In this document: positions 1 to 13,649 of the stretch, in pieces
How the letters are laid out: each line of letters begins with the position of its first letter
How positions within the stretch are numbered: position 1 is the stretch's first letter
NCBI GenBank assembly: GCA_035041965.1
Contig: JAPYMA010000628.1
Coordinates: 1-64,000 of the forward strand
DNA from: Anisakis pegreffii
Lineage: Eukaryota; Nematoda; Chromadorea; Rhabditida; Anisakidae
Reading direction: 5' to 3'
Length of the DNA stretch: 64,000 bases
Made by a program: the position numbers and the translations under genes
Notes under the pieces: model-generated
What the model was told of the DNA's origin: nothing
What the model saw: the letters and a program-made list of their open reading frames with translations, nothing else
The model's database searches: none

Positions 1-3000
1 GATCTACAGTGATACAATGTGCATTGAATGAATGCCTCTGCCCTAATTGAGATGGCTTTAGAAAAATAGCTATATCTCGTCAAGAAGGAAAAATCATTCG
101 AAAAGTTATATGTTTTTGTGAATTGAGAGATTCCGCTGGATCTACTCGTGTACAAATATTTAAATGTTATCGGGCAAACTTGAGGAGACGGTAGGCTCGA
201 AGATGACAAACAGTGTTTCATTAAGAAAATAGCCATATCTCCTCAAGAAAGCGAAATCGCTCAACAATATATATGTTTCTCGGAAAGTAGAGATTCTGAG
301 CAATCGAATAGTGCAAAGAAATTCATATGTTACCGGGCAAAGCTGAGGGTACTGGTACCTTGAATATTTTAACGCCTATAATGCGGTATTAATGTATAAC
401 ATTGATCTACAGTGATACAATGTGCATTGAATGAATGCCTCTGCCCTAATTGAGATGGCTTTAGAAAAATAGCTATATCTCGTCAAGAAGGAAAAATCAT
501 TCGAAAAGTTATATGTTTTTGTGAATTGAGAGATTCCGCTGGATCTACTCGTGTACAAATATTTAAATGTTATCGGGCAAACTTGAGGAGACGGTAGGCT
601 CGAAGATGACAAACAGTGTTTCATTAAGAAAATAGCCATATCTCCTCAAGAAAGCGAAATCGCTCAACAATATATATGTTTCTCGGAAAGTAGAGATTCT
701 GAGCAATCGAATAGTGCAAAGAAATTCATATGTTACCGGGCAAAGCTGAGGGTACTGGTACCTTGAATATTTTAACGCCTATAATGCGGTATTAATGTAT
801 AACATTGATCTACAGTGATACAATGTGCATTGAATGAATGCCTCTGCCCTAATTGAGATGGCTTTAGAAAAATAGCTATATCTCGTCAAGAAGGAAAAAT
901 CATTCGAAAAGTTATATGTTTTTGTGAATTGAGAGATTCCGCTGGATCTACTCGTGTACAAATATTTAAATGTTATCGGGCAAACTTGAGGAGACGGTAG
1001 GCTCGAAGATGACAAACAGTGTTTCATTAAGAAAATAGCCATATCTCCTCAAGAAAGCGAAATCGCTCAACAATATATATGTTTCTCGGAAAGTAGAGAT
1101 TCTGAGCAATCGAATAGTGCAAAGAAATTCATATGTTACCGGGCAAAGCTGAGGGTACTGGTACCTTGAATATTTTAACGCCTATAATGCGGTATTAATG
1201 TATAACATTGATCTACAGTGATACAATGTGCATTGAATGAGTGCCTCTGCCCTAATTGAGATGGCTTTAGAAAAATAGCTATATCTCGTCAAGAAGGAAA
1301 AATCATTCGAAAAGTTATATGTTTTTGTGAATTGAGAGATTCCGCTGGATCTACTCGTGTACAAATATTTAAATGTTATCGGGCAAACTTGAGGAAACGG
1401 CAGGCTCGAAGATGGCAAACCGCATTTCATTAAGAAAATAGCCATATCTCCTCAAGAAAGCGAAATCGCTCAACAATATATATGTTTCTCGGAAAGTAGA
1501 GATTCTGAGCAATCGAATAGTGCAAAGAAATTCATATGTTACCGGGCAAAGCTGAGGGTACTGGTACCTTGAATATTTTAACGCCTATAATGCGGTATTA
1601 ATGTATAACATTGATCTATAGTGATACAATGTGCATTGAATGAGTGCCTCTGCCCTAATTGAGATGGCTTTAGAAAAATAGCTATATCTCGTCAAGAAGG
1701 AAAAATCATTCGAAAAGTTATATGTTTTTGTGAATTGAGAGATTCCGCTGGATCGACTGGTGTGCAAATATTTAAATGTTATCGGGCAAACTTGAGGAGA
1801 CGGCAGGCTCGAAGATGGCAAACAGCGTTTCATTAAGAAAATAGCCATATCTCCTCAAGAAAGCGAAATCGCTCAACAATATATATGTTTCTCGGAAAGT
1901 AGAGATTCTGAGCAATCGAATAGTGCAAAGAAATTCATATGTTACCGGGCAAAGCTGAGGGTACTGGTACCTTGAATATTTTAACGCCTATAATGCTGTA
2001 TTAATGTATAGCATTGATCAATAGTGATACAATGTGCATTGAATGAGTGCCTCTGCGCTAATTGAGATGGCTTTAGAAAAATAGCTATATCTCGTCAAGA
2101 AGGAAAAATCATTCGAAAAGTTATATGTTTTTGTGAATTGAGAGATTCCGCTGGATCGACTGGTGTGCAAATATTTAAATGTTATCGGGCAAACTTGAGG
2201 AGACGGCAGGCTCGAAGATGGCAAACCGCATTTCATTAAGAAAATAGCCATATCTCCTCAAGAAAGCGAAATCGCTCAACAATATATATGTTTCTCGGAA
2301 AGTAGAGATTCTGAGCAATCGAATAGTGCAAAGAAATTCATATGTTACCGGGCAAAGCTGAGAGTACTGGTATCTTGAATATTTTAACGCCTATAATGCT
2401 GTATTAATGTATCACATTGATCTATAGTGATACAATGTGCATTGAATGAGTGCCTCTGCCCTAATTGAGATGGCTTTAGAAAAATAGCTATATCTCGTCA
2501 AGAAGGAAAAATCATTCGAAAAGTTATATGTTTTTGTGAATTGAGAGATTCCGCTGGATCTACTGGTGTACAAATATTTAAATGTTATCGGGCAAACTTG
2601 AGGAGACGGTAGGCTCGAAGATGACAAACAGTGTTTCATTAAGAAAATAGCCATATCTCCTCAAGAAAGCGAAATCGCTCAACAATATATATGTTTCTCG
2701 GAAAGTAGAGATTCTGAGCAATCGAATAGTGCAAAGAAATTCATATGTTACCGGGCAAAGCTGAGGGTACTGGTACCTTGAATATTTTAACGCCTATAAT
2801 GCGGTATTAATGTATAACATTGATCTACAGTGATACAATGTGCATTGAATGAATGCCTCTGCCCTAATTGAGATGGCTTTAGAAAAATAGCTATATCTCG
2901 TCAAGAAGGAAAAATCATTCGAAAAGTTATATGTTTTTGTGAATTGAGAGATTCCGCTGGATCTACTCGTGTACAAATATTTAAATGTTATCGGGCAAAC

Positions 3001-6000
3001 TTGAGGAGACGGTAGGCTCGAAGATGACAAACAGTGTTTCATTAAGAAAATAGCCATATCTCCTCAAGAAAGCGAAATCGCTCAACAATATATATGTTTC
3101 TCGGAAAGTAGAGATTCTGAGCAATCGAATAGTGCAAAGAAATTCATATGTTACCGGGCAAAGCTGAGGGTACTGGTACCTTGAATATTTTAACGCCTAT
3201 AATGCGGTATTAATGTATAACATTGATCTACAGTGATACAATGTGCATTGAATGAATGCCTCTGCCCTAATTGAGATGGCTTTAGAAAAATAGCTATATC
3301 TCGTCAAGAAGGAAAAATCATTCGAAAAGTTATATGTTTTTGTGAATTGAGAGATTCCGCTGGATCTACTCGTGTACAAATATTTAAATGTTATCGGGCA
3401 AACTTGAGGAGACGGTAGGCTCGAAGATGACAAACAGTGTTTCATTAAGAAAATAGCCATATCTCCTCAAGAAAGCGAAATCGCTCAACAATATATATGT
3501 TTCTCGGAAAGTAGAGATTCTGAGCAATCGAATAGTGCAAAGAAATTCATATGTTACCGGGCAAAGCTGAGGGTACTGGTACCTTGAATATTTTAACGCC
3601 TATAATGCGGTATTAATGTATAACATTGATCTACAGTGATACAATGTGCATTGAATGAATGCCTCTGCCCTAATTGAGATGGCTTTAGAAAAATAGCTAT
3701 ATCTCGTCAAGAAGGAAAAATCATTCGAAAAGTTATATGTTTTTGTGAATTGAGAGATTCCGCTGGATCTACTCGTGTACAAATATTTAAATGTTATCGG
3801 GCAAACTTGAGGAGACGGTAGGCTCGAAGATGACAAACAGTGTTTCATTAAGAAAATAGCCATATCTCCTCAAGAAAGCGAAATCGCTCAACAATATATA
3901 TGTTTCTCGGAAAGTAGAGATTCTGAGCAATCGAATAGTGCAAAGAAATTCATATGTTACCGGGCAAAGCTGAGGGTACTGGTACCTTGAATATTTTAAC
4001 GCCTATAATGCGGTATTAATGTATAACATTGATCTACAGTGATACAATGTGCATTGAATGAATGCCTCTGCCCTAATTGAGATGGCTTTAGAAAAATAGC
4101 TATATCTCGTCAAGAAGGAAAAATCATTCGAAAAGTTATATGTTTTTGTGAATTGAGAGATTCCGCTGGATCTACTCGTGTACAAATATTTAAATGTTAT
4201 CGGGCAAACTTGAGGAGACGGTAGGCTCGAAGATGACAAACAGTGTTTCATTAAGAAAATAGCCATATCTCCTCAAGAAAGCGAAATCGCTCAACAATAT
4301 ATATGTTTCTCGGAAAGTAGAGATTCTGAGCAATCGAATAGTGCAAAGAAATTCATATGTTACCGGGCAAAGCTGAGGGTACTGGTACCTTGAATATTTT
4401 AACGCCTATAATGCGGTATTAATGTATAACATTGATCTACAGTGATACAATGTGCATTGAATGAATGCCTCTGCCCTAATTGAGATGGCTTTAGAAAAAT
4501 AGCTATATCTCGTCAAGAAGGAAAAATCATTCGAAAAGTTATATGTTTTTGTGAATTGAGAGATTCCGCTGGATCTACTCGTGTACAAATATTTAAATGT
4601 TATCGGGCAAACTTGAGGAGACGGTAGGCTCGAAGATGACAAACAGTGTTTCATTAAGAAAATAGCCATATCTCCTCAAGAAAGCGAAATCGCTCAACAA
4701 TATATATGTTTCTCGGAAAGTAGAGATTCTGAGCAATCGAATAGTGCAAAGAAATTCATATGTTACCGGGCAAAGCTGAGGGTACTGGTACCTTGAATAT
4801 TTTAACGCCTATAATGCGGTATTAATGTATAACATTGATCTATAGTGATACAATGTGCATTGAATGAGTGCCTCTGCCCTAATTGAGATGGCTTTAGAAA
4901 AATAGCTATATCTCGTCAAGAAGGAAAAATCATTCGAAAAGTTATATGTTTTTGTGAATTGAGAGATTCCGCTGGATCGACTGGTGTGCAAATATTTAAA
5001 TGTTATCGGGCAAACTTGAGGAGACGGCAGGCTCGAAGATGGCAAACCGCATTTCATTAAGAAAATAGCCATATCTCCTCAAGAAAGCGAAATCGCTCAA
5101 CAATATATATGTTTCTCGGAAAGTAGAGATTCTGAGCAATCGAATAGTGCAAAGAAATTCATATGTTACCGGGCAAAGCTGAGGGTGCTGGTACCTTGAA
5201 TATTTTAACGCCTATAATGCTGTATTAATGTATAGCATTGATCAATAGTGATACAATGTGCATTGAATGAGTACCTCTGCGCTAATTGAGATGGCTTTAG
5301 AAAAATAGCTATATCTCGTCAAGAAGGAAAAATCATTCGGAAAGTTATATGTTTTTGTGAATTGAGAGATTCCGCTGGATCGATTGGTGTGCAAATATTT
5401 AAATGTTATCGGGCAAACTTGAGGAAACGGCAGGCTCGAAGATGGCAAACCGCATTTCATTAAGAAAATAGCCATATCTCCTCAAGAAAGCGAAATCGCT
5501 CAACAATATATATGTTTCTCGGAAAGTAGAGATTCTGAGCAATCGAATAGTGCAAAGAAATTCATATGTTACCGGGCAAAGCTGAGAGTACTGGTATCTT
5601 GAATATTTTAACGCCTATAATGCTGTATTAATGTATAGCATTGATCAATAGTGATACAATGTGCATTGAATGAGTACCTCTGCGCTAATTGAGATGGCTT
5701 TAGAAAAATAGCTATATCTCGTCAAGAAGGAAAAATCATTCGGAAAGTTATATGTTTTTGTGAATTGAGAGATTCCGCTGGATCGATTGGTGTGCAAATA
5801 TTTAAATGTTATCGGGCAAACTTGAGGAAACGGCAGGCTCGAAGATGGCAAACCGCATTTCATTAAGAAAATAGCCATATCTCCTCAAGAAAGCGAAATC
5901 GCTCAACAATATATATGTTTCTCGGAAAGTAGAGATTCTGAGCAATCGAATAGTGCAAAGAAATTCATATGTTACCGGGCAAAGCTGAGGGTGCTGGTAC

Positions 6001-7498
6001 CTTGAATATTTTAACGCCTATAATGCTGTATTAATGTATAGCATTGATCAATAGTGATACAATGTGCATTGAATGAGTGCCTCTGCCCTAATTGAGATGG
6101 CTTTAGAAAAATAGCTATATCTCGTCAAGAAGGAAAAATCATTCGAAAAGTTATATGTTTTTGTGAATTGAGAGATTCCGCTGGATCGATTGGTGTGCAA
6201 ATATTTAAATGTTATCGGGCAAACTTGAGGAAACGGCAGGCTCGAAGATGGCAAACCGCATTTCATTAAGAAAATAGCCATATCTCCTCAAGAAAGCGAA
6301 ATCGCTCAACAATATATATGTTTCTCGGAAAGTAGAGATTCTGAGCAATCGAATAGTGCAAAGAAATTCATATGTTACCGGGCAAAGCTGAGGGTGCTGG
6401 TACCTTGAATATTTTAACGCCTATAATGCTGTATTAATGTATAGCATTGATCAATAGTGATACAATGTGCATTGAATGAGTGCCTCTGCCCTAATTGAGA
6501 TGGCTTTAGAAAAATAGCTATATCTCGTCAAGAAGGAAAAATCATTCGGAAAGTTATATGTTTTTGTGAATTGAGAGATTCCGCTGGATCGATTGGTGTG
6601 CAAATATTTAAATGTTATCGGGCAAACTTGAGGAAACGGCAGGCTCGAAGATGGCAAACCGCATTTCATTAAGATAATAGCCATATCTCCTCAAGAAAGC
6701 GAAATCGCTCAACAATATATATGTTTCTCGGAAAGTAGAGATTCTGAGCAATCGAATAGTGCAAAGAAATTCATATGTTACCGGGCAAAGCTGAGAGTAC
6801 TGGTATCTTGAATATTTTAACGCCTATAATGCTGTATTAATGTATCACATTGATCTATAGTGATACAATGTGCATTGAATGAGTGCCTCTGCCCTAATTG
6901 AGATGGCTTTAGAAAAATAGCTATATCTCGTCAAGAAGGAAAAATCATTCGAAAAGTTATATGTTTTTGTGAATTGAGAGATTCCGCTGGATCTACTCGT
7001 GTACAAATATTTAAATGTTATCGGGCAAACTTGAGGAGACGGTAGGCTCGAAGATGACAAACAGTGTTTCATTAAGAAAATAGCCATATCTCCTCAAGAA
7101 AGCGAAATCGCTCAACAATATATATGTTTCTCGGAAAGTACAGATTCTGAGCAATCGAATAGTGCAAAGAAATTCATATGTTACCGGGCAGAGCTGAGGG
7201 TGCTGGTACCTTGAATATTTTAACGCCTATAATGCTGTATTAATGTATAGCATTGATCAATAGTGATACAATGTGCATTGAATGAGTACCTCTGCGCTAA
7301 TTGAGATGGCTTTAGAAAAATAGCTATATCTCGTCAAGAAGGAAAAATCATTCGAAAAGTTATATGTTTTTGTGAATTGAGAGATTCCGCTAGATCGACT
7401 GGTGTACAAATATTTAAATGTTATTGTGCAAACTTGAGGAGATGGTAGGCTCGAAGATGGCAAACCGCATTTCATTAAGATAATAGCCATATCTCCTC
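1..7498. repeat. 403-bp satellite array, about 18.6 copies
   Basis: Tandem monomers start at 1, 404, 807 and every 403 bases up to 7255; the last copy is cut at about 7498, where unrelated sequence begins. The left end lies outside the window. Spacing is exactly 403 in every copy, so variants are substitutions only. Each monomer holds two diverged versions of one 163-bp unit (for example 63-225 and 226-388 share the pattern aaaatagcYatatctc and later cgggcaaa) plus about 77 bp found once. Copies at 2822-4836 are essentially identical. Those at 4837-6851 carry other variants (gatcaatag in place of gatctacag). The terminal copy has extra changes near 7420-7445. Each monomer also has a 77-87 codon open frame on the minus strand, which I regard as incidental. 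Confidence 0.98.
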
Positions 7499-8685
7499 AG
7501 TTCGTTTTCTGCGCTTTTTCTAAGCGTTTTCCTCTCCTTCTCTCACCTTTGAACATTAACGGAACCTGCATTTTCACTTGACGTGTGCGAATTTCGTGCC
7601 CATTTATAGGGAATAGACTTAGGCAGTTCATCTATCATTTTGTAGAACAGGTCCACGGGAACAAAACAGGATGTACCCAGTGGACATCAATCAAGACATA
7701 CTCGGGATTTTATGTTGCGCTTAAGTGCAAAAGTCCAATAAATAATAGAGATTGTGACCTTCCTCCCCCCACCGCGACAGTAAAAATTCATAACCAAGAG
7801 ATAGACCATCCTGTGGCAGAGACTGAATATCCTAGAGAAATAAGAATTATTACTGAACGTTGGCCGAAAATGCTAATTTACGAGAGTAATGCTAGTTAGC
7901 GTAATCAGTGAAGATTTTCAATAGTCACAGTTGGTATATATAACGGAGTAATTGAAATTCTCTGTCCTGAGAGAAGAAATTAATAAGGAAGGTGTATATT
8001 TCAAGGTTCCCACCTGCAAATTTTCGTCCCCGATTTTTCCTGTCCCTGAAATACAAATAGTCAGGGAATTTCGGGGTCAACGCCCCAGACAATTTTTGAT
8101 CCAACCGCATCTTTAGCTTCTCGTCCCCAAATTTCCCCGTCCCCGCATCACACCAATATACATCACCTTGCTGCCGATTGTCAATGGCAGTAAACAGTTT
8201 AATTGAAACAAAACTTTATTTGTTCATATTATGAAAAAAAAATACAACTGTACAATTATAAACAGATTCCAGCGACAGCGGAAGTTTCGGTTAACATTGC
8301 GTAATGAATAAAGATAAATGAACAAATCTTATGAAATCATTCTACATGCGTTTGCCGTAAATGTAATAGAAATGAGTACTGAGTATTATTTGACAGGGCA
8401 ACTGCTCGAACTTCTCAAGGTCAGTCGAAAGTGACATATTAATAATGAGAAAAAATCAACATGAAAATCAAATTGAAAGAAAGTAGAATAATATTGAAAC
8501 ACTTCAACATTACGGAGCGATATGCTGCTTACTATTCACTATGCTAGCAAATGAATGAAAAATGCGTAATGGTGATAAAAGTGACAGGACGAGGTGTACA
8601 CGATTATAGTAGAATATAAGCGAACAAATCTTGAAACAAATAACATTTAAAAAGCAATACAACTGTTTATACACCATAAAAAAGA
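7499..8685. other. intergenic DNA between satellite and ndc80
   Basis: No gene is recognised. An open frame on the plus strand (7585-7899, 104 codons) begins with GTG, lacks an ATG near its start and has a short proline run (LPPP); I cannot assign it. A stretch at 8005-8150 is rich in tandem-like tccccgt/ttccccg words and may be a repeat remnant. The 3' flank of ndc80 occupies the right end. Confidence 0.5.
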
Positions 8686-11600
8686 TCACTGCTGAGGAAC
8701 TGAAATATATTTGTCGAACGCATCTCGCAACATCTTTTCAGTCTTGCGCAACTGGGCACGGCACTCCTTTAAAGTGATAAATTCTTATTGCTGCATCAAC
8801 ACGACATCAACATTCATCTACTGTTATCACAACTGGTAGGCGCTCACGATCAGACAAAATGATTCCGCGTGTGAATTCCGTTGGATAGTCACACAAAAAC
8901 TAGTAAATCCATACGAAATATTCTCCTCATACGGGTGAAAATCGAACGCTTCACTAACACGTTATGAAATAAAAAACAATTTTGTTTGTTGCACACAATT
9001 GGGGCAGTTTTTGCCAGAAGCCTTTAAAGAATGAAACTAACCACGAAAAAAAAAGCAAATCACCTGAATATGATCCCACTCTTCGAAGACTCTGTCCAGC
9101 TTAGCACTAATCTCATGACTCAATTGGAACTGAGCTTCTTGTATGGCGATCTTTCGCATTTGATACACTTTCTTCATGGCTGCTAACTGCTCACGACTGT
9201 TCGCCTTGAATTCACACACGTTTAAATGCAACTTTATGTGAGCAAATGAGCACAAAAATGGAATGGTCATGTTCCGTGACAATTCGAGAACAATATTCAA
9301 AACGATACCTTCGTATTTTTAGCACCGTGTAGAACGGAAAGTTCATTCTGAGCGACGTCCAATTCAAGTTGCATTTTGCGAATCTCCTCTGTCCAATCTT
9401 CTCGCTTCAGCATTTGACTATGTTTCTGCAAAAAAAAAAGAAACTTTTTATATGCACAACACCAAGTTATGATTTATTTCATTTGATGTTTGGGTTGAAA
9501 ACTGAGAACAAAATTCAATTTGAGTAACGGAAAATCTCTCATCAAAACTCAACATATGCAACACACTGTTTATCAACGTAATACTCAATCTGATATTCAT
9601 TCCACGACCATAACTAACAAAGCGATTGAAATTAATGAGCAACCTTCATTTCAATTGATCGTTGAAGTTTATCGAATTCGTTTTTTAATACTTCCTTTTG
9701 TTCACTTATCGTATTTATTTCCTCATTCAAACGTGCGTCTTTCTCTTCCAATTCGTTCCAATAACTTTTGACGTCTTTTTCTGACATTTTGATGTGTTCC
9801 TATAAAATTTGCATTAGTTTATCGAAAATATTCTTTATATAAACCAACTCTTAATCAACAACGTTAATGAATCTTTTAATGCGGAAATGTAGATCCTGAT
9901 TGTAAGTGTTTCTTCACTCGACACAATGTTTTTGACAATGATTCACGTTGTAGAGAGAAAACTTATAATATGAAAAAAAACGTGATGCAATTTTGGTAGA
10001 GAATGATAGAAAATCATTCATCTCTTCATTAGATAAATTCTTCTACAAACTCACCAACCAATTCAGTGAGCAGTTTGATCAGAATGACCAAATTTGTTTA
10101 CATCATTAATCAGAAATTACTCGAAATACAACTGTCAATACATTCCCAAAGAAGACCAACTCTAATTTCATCCAAAAAATTGAGGAAATTCGGTTCATTC
10201 GGTGAGTGTTGCTGCATCACCGCTTCGAAAGAATCATCGATCGCATTGAAATGCCGCTGAATATTGCCCAACTCACGCACGAAATCTGTATATTGATTAC
10301 GCATCTGAAATAATCAAATTCACCAATACAATTTCCACTCAAAACTTCCAAACCTAAACACTGAAACCATTTTCTCCTCATCATACCATCTTATACTGAA
10401 TGACTCATCAATGCGAGAACAGTAGAATCAAAATGTTTAACATGTCAAATTGATAATAGGACTCGATGGAAATTGTATGGAGAGCGATTTGAATGAAAAC
10501 AAAACCACAATAATAATACCGTAATTCCTTCTCCGAAGCCTGCCTTGCGAAGATCATAAATTTCTTTATCAATCTTAGTCATGGCATCTTGAATTTGCTT
10601 CGCCTGATTATTGAACTGAAAAAAATGATAATTAAAATATCAGCTGAATAGAGCAACTGAAATGAAGTTAAATCACAGAAAGTTATTTCATTCAACATGA
10701 ACAGAGTAACAAAACGACCACAAATTACACAATCTTCTCAATTATTTCCACAAAATTTGATGCATCAAACCTCAGTCTTTTGTGAACGTAACTGACGAGC
10801 TGTTTCACCGCTCATCTTCTGGTTTGCAATAATGCTCTCCTTCTCGGCATTGTCCTCTCGTAATTCAGTCATTTTCCTCTCAAGACCACTTAGCTTTATA
10901 TTGTTCTCTCCCTGTAAACTTTTTTATCTCAATATTGGAAAAAAGTGAATGAAAAATTAGGATAAATTGATGCGAACTTGTGATTTAAAGAACATATCAC
11001 TTATTGCATGTATTTGCAAGAAGTATTTACTGCTATAATCCTTTCATTACTGAAGGCACATATCAACGATTTACTCATGTTCCGTAGATGAAATCATAAG
11101 CAAGTTCCTTTCTGACAGACCAACTCCGACAAACTGACTACTTCTCAAAGATCTGCTTACTGAAGTAAACAAATACTAATCGCGAAATAAATGGCAATTT
11201 CAGAACGAATCCGTGCATGAAACAAACCAGTGCTTTCTCAATGCCTGATAAGGACTTCTTCATCTGATCTTGATAATCCTTCACTTTAGCGTAATCTTCG
11301 CGGGATGCTGCCAATTCAGTATCCAATTGCCCCAAGTCGCCCTTCAATTCAACTAATTAATCCTGTTCACAGAATATGAAACTGTTCTTAGAATCACTTC
11401 TCCGTTAGAATCGCAATGAATGACAACAATTACCGCAGACTTCTGCAACTCATTCCATTCCTTTTGGAGGGCTTCTTCGAGTTCATTTAATTCACCACTT
11501 GTCGCAACAATTTCATCGTGTTCCTCTGCAACATGCAATAAATGCCAAGTTATTTGTAGCTATGCACAACCTCAGTAATGCTCCTTTTTTCAATCGTCGA

Positions 11601-13649
11601 ATGATCTATCAAAAAATTTTCTCTTTCAAGCAGGACAGTCATCTCAAATTCCTAAATAGACATACGACATCTTAATAACGCTATTCAGCGATAGTGGTAC
11701 TGATTACTACCAAAAACATGACAAATTTTCTTACCAAGAATAATCAACAATCGTTCGCTCTCTGTTTCCAAATCAGATGGATCCACCGTGCGACCAGGTA
11801 CGTCTCCAAGAGCTTTGTAACATCGAATTGTATATCCATACATCAACTGGAATGAATAGTGAATGCAATATTGCACTTGTAAAACAAGTACAAAGTGAAT
11901 CTGTTAATTTCATTGTTTATTTTCCCAAGCAGTGTTCAACAACGAGCAAGAACGATCGAAAGAAAAAAAACAATGGAAGTTACCGATCTCGCTTCACCGC
12001 TGTCATCTTCACTCGCCAGCAAATAATCTTGTGGTGAAATTTTGTCGGCAATCTGAAATAAAACGTACTGATAAAGGAAGTTAAGCCGGATAAAAGTAAC
12101 GATAGCAATTCCTGTAATAGATTTTCTACTTTTGAATAAAGTGAACTTGAGGAATTCGAGTTGCGTTAATTCGAGTGTAATAAAAGGCATCAAGAGATCG
12201 GTAGAAAATGAAATAGGCGAAAGTCTATTAACATTAAAGAGTGATGCTAATGAGCAATTGAACAATATGATCGTGTTCGAATGAAGAATAGAATAAAACT
12301 AGCATTAATCGCATGAATGAGCCATGTGATAGCACCAAGGAGATGGGGCATCGTATGAGATGCACCAATTGTTTGCATTGTCGATGGCTTTAGTGCTACT
12401 GGATATCCCAAATTACGCATTAAAAGCGGCATCTTAAAACAATTCACAAATAAATCATATTCAAGCGTTTATTCGTTATCAACTGAATAATTCAGTTAAA
12501 ATGTATAAAATTTGTAATATGGATGATGAAAGACTGCGTCGGGATTGCATTATTATAATAACGGACTGGATACTTGCATGATTATCAATTTCAATGAGAA
12601 CTGATTCCTAACAGATATAATATCAAACCTCTTCTTCAATCTTCCCTTCAAACTGATACTGATTATCCAGCTGCGTCAGGATGAATTCAAACATACGAAT
12701 GAATTCACTTTTCGTTGGCGCTCGAATGAATTTCTCGTTCAACTGCGGGTAATCAGCAGCAATTAAGAAATCCATTATCTAAAATAGCATCATCTTCACT
12801 TATTACTGACTATAATCAGCAGCGCATGAACGCAAATGACAGCGACGATAAATCCTTTCCAGCCGAAACTTCAAACAATATCTTTGATGAACTTCTCCTT
12901 TAAGGTTTTTGCACTGGTTTCTGGCACTGTCACATCACACTGAACTCAATATCTCATGCACTCCTGCGAAATTTTCATCAAATTTGTAAAAATAATCATT
13001 TTGAATAGCCAACTTTGTGATGCATGGTAGACTGTACATCACGATTCGTGAGATTCCTTGTATCTTTGAATCCGGTCTGTTTGGCTGGAGTCTTGAAGAC
13101 AGAACTCATTCGTCTAAATAATTTCATTCATTTTCATACGAGAAAAATATTCAATGATAAAAGAAGTGCGCCGCTCGCGATTTTAATTCCGCACACATGA
13201 GCTTAATTGTCCGAAAATCAGACTAGATCCCTTGAGATTTAATAACGCTGACTGCAGACAATTGGAATAAATACTATTGATGATGAAAAAAGTAACTGAA
13301 AGCATTCGCGAAATGTTTATCTTACCTCACCGCACTGGACGGTACTATCGAACTGGCCACACTGCTGTATCTCGCATGATCGTTGGATAGTTTCCTGAAA
13401 ACCAATCTCGTAATCGGTTCATTTCTGAGGGGATTCTATGCATGCGTTGTCAATAGAACAATGATAATTAAGCTTCAAGCAGCAAAAAATAATATCCCAT
13501 AACAAATACATTGCAGAATTTCTTGATGCCGAAGCGGGAAGTCTTGAAACACGATTCTGATGATTTGTCGGAGTATAGGCTGATACGGATGTTGACGACC
13601 GACGACCACGCGAAGAAGCGCTTAGTCTTGATGACTGTGAACCGTACAT
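8686..13649 (-). CDS. ndc80: NDC80/HEC1 kinetochore protein
   Basis: Outer-kinetochore subunit that binds microtubules in the Ndc80 complex. My model has 16 exons: 13649-13510, 13394-13326, 13113-13014, 12778-12629, 12432-12304, 12052-11984, 11846-11735, 11525-11434, 11341-11228, 10911-10771, 10615-10520, 10304-10161, 9799-9644, 9425-9309, 9204-9064, 8766-8686. This gives 616 aa, close to the usual 590-645. Residues 1-90 are a Ser/Arg-rich basic tail, as expected for the Aurora-regulated tail. Residues about 95-215 match the calponin-homology domain, with FIRAPTKSEF, RNLGYPVAL and SHTMPHLLGAITWLIHAI. YTIRCYKAL follows, then a long coiled coil rich in Glu, Lys and Gln to the stop. Phase closes at all junctions. 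Exons 9 and 12 have weak splice sites and could differ; exon 5 needs a GC donor. It is transcribed away from the phosphatase gene. Confidence 0.95.

Noticed and set aside
376..7490. Eighteen 77-87 codon open frames on the minus strand, one per satellite monomer
   Set aside because: They are copies of one stretch of a homogenised repeat. Conservation follows from repeat identity, and stop positions vary with single changes. No sign of coding selection can be seen.
1..13649. Idea that the satellite is centromeric because it sits next to a kinetochore gene
   Set aside because: The location of a kinetochore gene says nothing about where kinetochores form, and many nematodes have holocentric chromosomes. 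No CENP-B-like box was identified.
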